Below, one piece after another: positions 63,012-64,000 of a stretch of 64,000 bases of DNA. The stretch lies in the NCBI RefSeq assembly GCF_016937655.1, contig NZ_JAFHKL010000004.1:124001-188000 (forward strand). The letters run 5' to 3'. This DNA comes from Chromobacterium alkanivorans. Its GTDB lineage: Bacteria; Pseudomonadota; Gammaproteobacteria; Burkholderiales; Chromobacteriaceae. A program made the translations under genes and the position numbers. The stretch's first letter is position 1. The number at the start of each line of letters is the position of its first letter. The notes beneath the pieces were generated by a model. The model searched no databases. It was not told the origin of the DNA and saw nothing but the letters and a program-made list of their open reading frames with translations.

Positions 63012-64000
63012 ATGCGCTCGGTTATTCACGCCGCCGACCGGATTGTGGTCAAGGTCGGCTCCAGTCTCGTCACCAATGACGGCAAGGGCCTGGACATTGC
63101 GGCGCTCAATCGCTGGGCCGCGGAGATCGCCGAATTGAAGCGGCGCGGCAAGCAGGTGGTGCTGGTTTCCAGCGGCGCGATCGCCGAAGGCTGCCAACGA
63201 CTAGGCTGGACCGTGCGCCCCAAGGGCGTGCACGAGTTGCAGGCCGCCGCCGCGGTTGGCCAGATGGGCCTGTGTCAAGCGTATGAAACCGCCTTCCGCG
63301 GCTTTGGCCTGCAGACCGCGCAAATCCTGCTGACGCATGAAGACCTGGCCGACCGCACCCGCTACCTGAACGCCCGCTCCACGCTGACCAGTCTATTGAA
63401 CCTGAACGCGGTGCCCATCATCAACGAGAACGACACTGTGGTCACCGACGAAATCCGCTTCGGCGACAACGACACCCTGGGCGCGCTGGTGACCAATCTG
63501 ATCGAAGCCGACGCGCTGATCATTCTCACCGACCAACAAGGCCTGTACAGCGCGGACCCGCGCAAACACCCGGACGCGGACTTCATTCACGAAGCCGTCG
63601 CCGGCGAGCCCCGGCTGGAAGAGATGGCCGGCGGCGCCGGCTCCAGCGTCGGCACCGGCGGCATGATCACCAAGATCCTGGCCGCCAAGCGCGCGGCGCG
63701 CAGCGGCGCGGCCACCGTGATCGCCTGCGGCCGCGAGCATCAGGTGCTGTCGCGCTTGGCGGACGGCGAGGGCATAGGCACCCAGTTGCTGCCGCCCACC
63801 AGCCGCATGGCGGCGCGCAAGCAATGGCTGGCGGACCATCTGAAACTGTCCGGCCGCCTGGTGCTGGACGCCGGCGCCGCGCTGGCGGTGCGGGAACGCG
63901 GCACCAGCTTGCTGCCTATCGGCGTTTGCGCGGTGGAAGGCGATTTTCTGCGCGGCGAGGCGGTGGCCTGCGTCGATCAGGAAGGCAAGGAAGTGGCGCG
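63012..64000 (+). CDS. proB: Glutamate 5-kinase, N-terminal 329 residues (runs off the window)
   Basis: Starts at ATG 63012 with GGAG upstream. The amino-acid-kinase domain has [48 protein letters not shown] and [17 protein letters not shown]. The beginning of the C-terminal PUA domain is visible from about residue 280 ([20 protein letters not shown]). It phosphorylates glutamate in proline synthesis. A 200-bp gap before it (62812-63011) holds only a GC-rich palindrome, GGCCGCGCGGCC. obgE, a common neighbour, is not present. Confidence 0.96.
   Translation, partial: MRSVIHAADRIVVKVGSSLVTNDGKGLDIAALNRWAAEIAELKRRGKQVVLVSSGAIAEGCQRLGWTVRPKGVHELQAAAAVGQMGLCQAYETAFRGFGLQTAQILLTHEDLADRTRYLNARSTLTSLLNLNAVPIINENDTVVTDEIRFGDNDTLGALVTNLIEADALIILTDQQGLYSADPRKHPDADFIHEAVAGEPRLEEMAGGAGSSVGTGGMITKILAAKRAARSGAATVIACGREHQVLSRLADGEGIGTQLLPPTSRMAARKQWLADHLKLSGRLVLDAGAALAVRERGTSLLPIGVCAVEGDFLRGEAVACVDQEGKEVA

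Overview
The window looks like a chromosomal segment of a member of the Neisseriales, most likely Chromobacterium or a close relative. It is GC-rich, carries neisserial-type pilins and PglL-like O-glycosyltransferases, and has one continuous str/S10/spc/alpha ribosomal supercluster joined to the rif operon. This placement is inferred from gene content and protein similarity; no database search was possible.

Layout. Positions 1-6300 (+) hold a partial unknown gene, miaB, a YciI-like gene, and the conserved ybeZ-ybeY-ybeX-lnt cluster for tRNA/rRNA maturation and lipoprotein acylation. Positions 6300-7450 hold kynA and a 142-bp repeat with terminal inverted repeats. Positions 7480-14215 (-) hold two methyl-accepting chemotaxis receptors flanking a two-gene beta-alanine/malonate-semialdehyde catabolic unit. 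Positions 14460-17660 (+) hold a MocR-type regulator, a MOSC protein and glutaminase.

Positions 17770-49900 (-) form the translation/transcription block. In transcription order it reads tRNA-Tyr, tRNA-Gly, tRNA-Thr, tufB, tRNA-Trp, secE, nusG, rplK, rplA, L10 leader, a second tRNA-Thr, rplJ, rplL, rpoB, rpoC, then rpsL, rpsG, fusA, tufA, rpsJ, then rplC through rpsQ, rplN through secY, a ruined infA, rpmJ, and rpsM, rpsK, rpsD, rpoA, rplQ. Promoters can be read at the usual operon boundaries: upstream of the tRNA-tufB unit, rplK, rpsL, rplN and rpsM. Intrinsic terminators or attenuators lie after rpsJ, rpoC and rplQ and before rpoB.

Positions 50030-55040 hold a 2[4Fe-4S] ferredoxin and rsmD (-), then ftsY-ftsE-ftsX-rpoH (+), with a CIRCE-like operator in front of rpoH. 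Positions 55068-59715 (-) form a type IV pilin/O-glycosylation locus: two tandem pilins behind a sigma-54 promoter, followed by two PglL-like ligases, the nearer of which is strikingly AT-rich. Positions 59855-64000 (+) hold bioA, a probable PilZ-domain protein and the 5' part of proB.

The most unusual features are (1) the infA gene between secY and rpmJ, which has decayed to short recognisable islands in a hairpin-rich stretch; (2) a complete tRNA-Thr gene lying between the L10 autoregulatory leader and rplJ; (3) the pilin/PglL locus, with a terminator that ends a few bases before the start codon of the AT-rich ligase; and (4) the CIRCE element at rpoH, which suggests that HrcA represses the heat-shock sigma factor gene. 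No rRNA genes, CRISPR arrays, phage genes or intact insertion sequences were seen.
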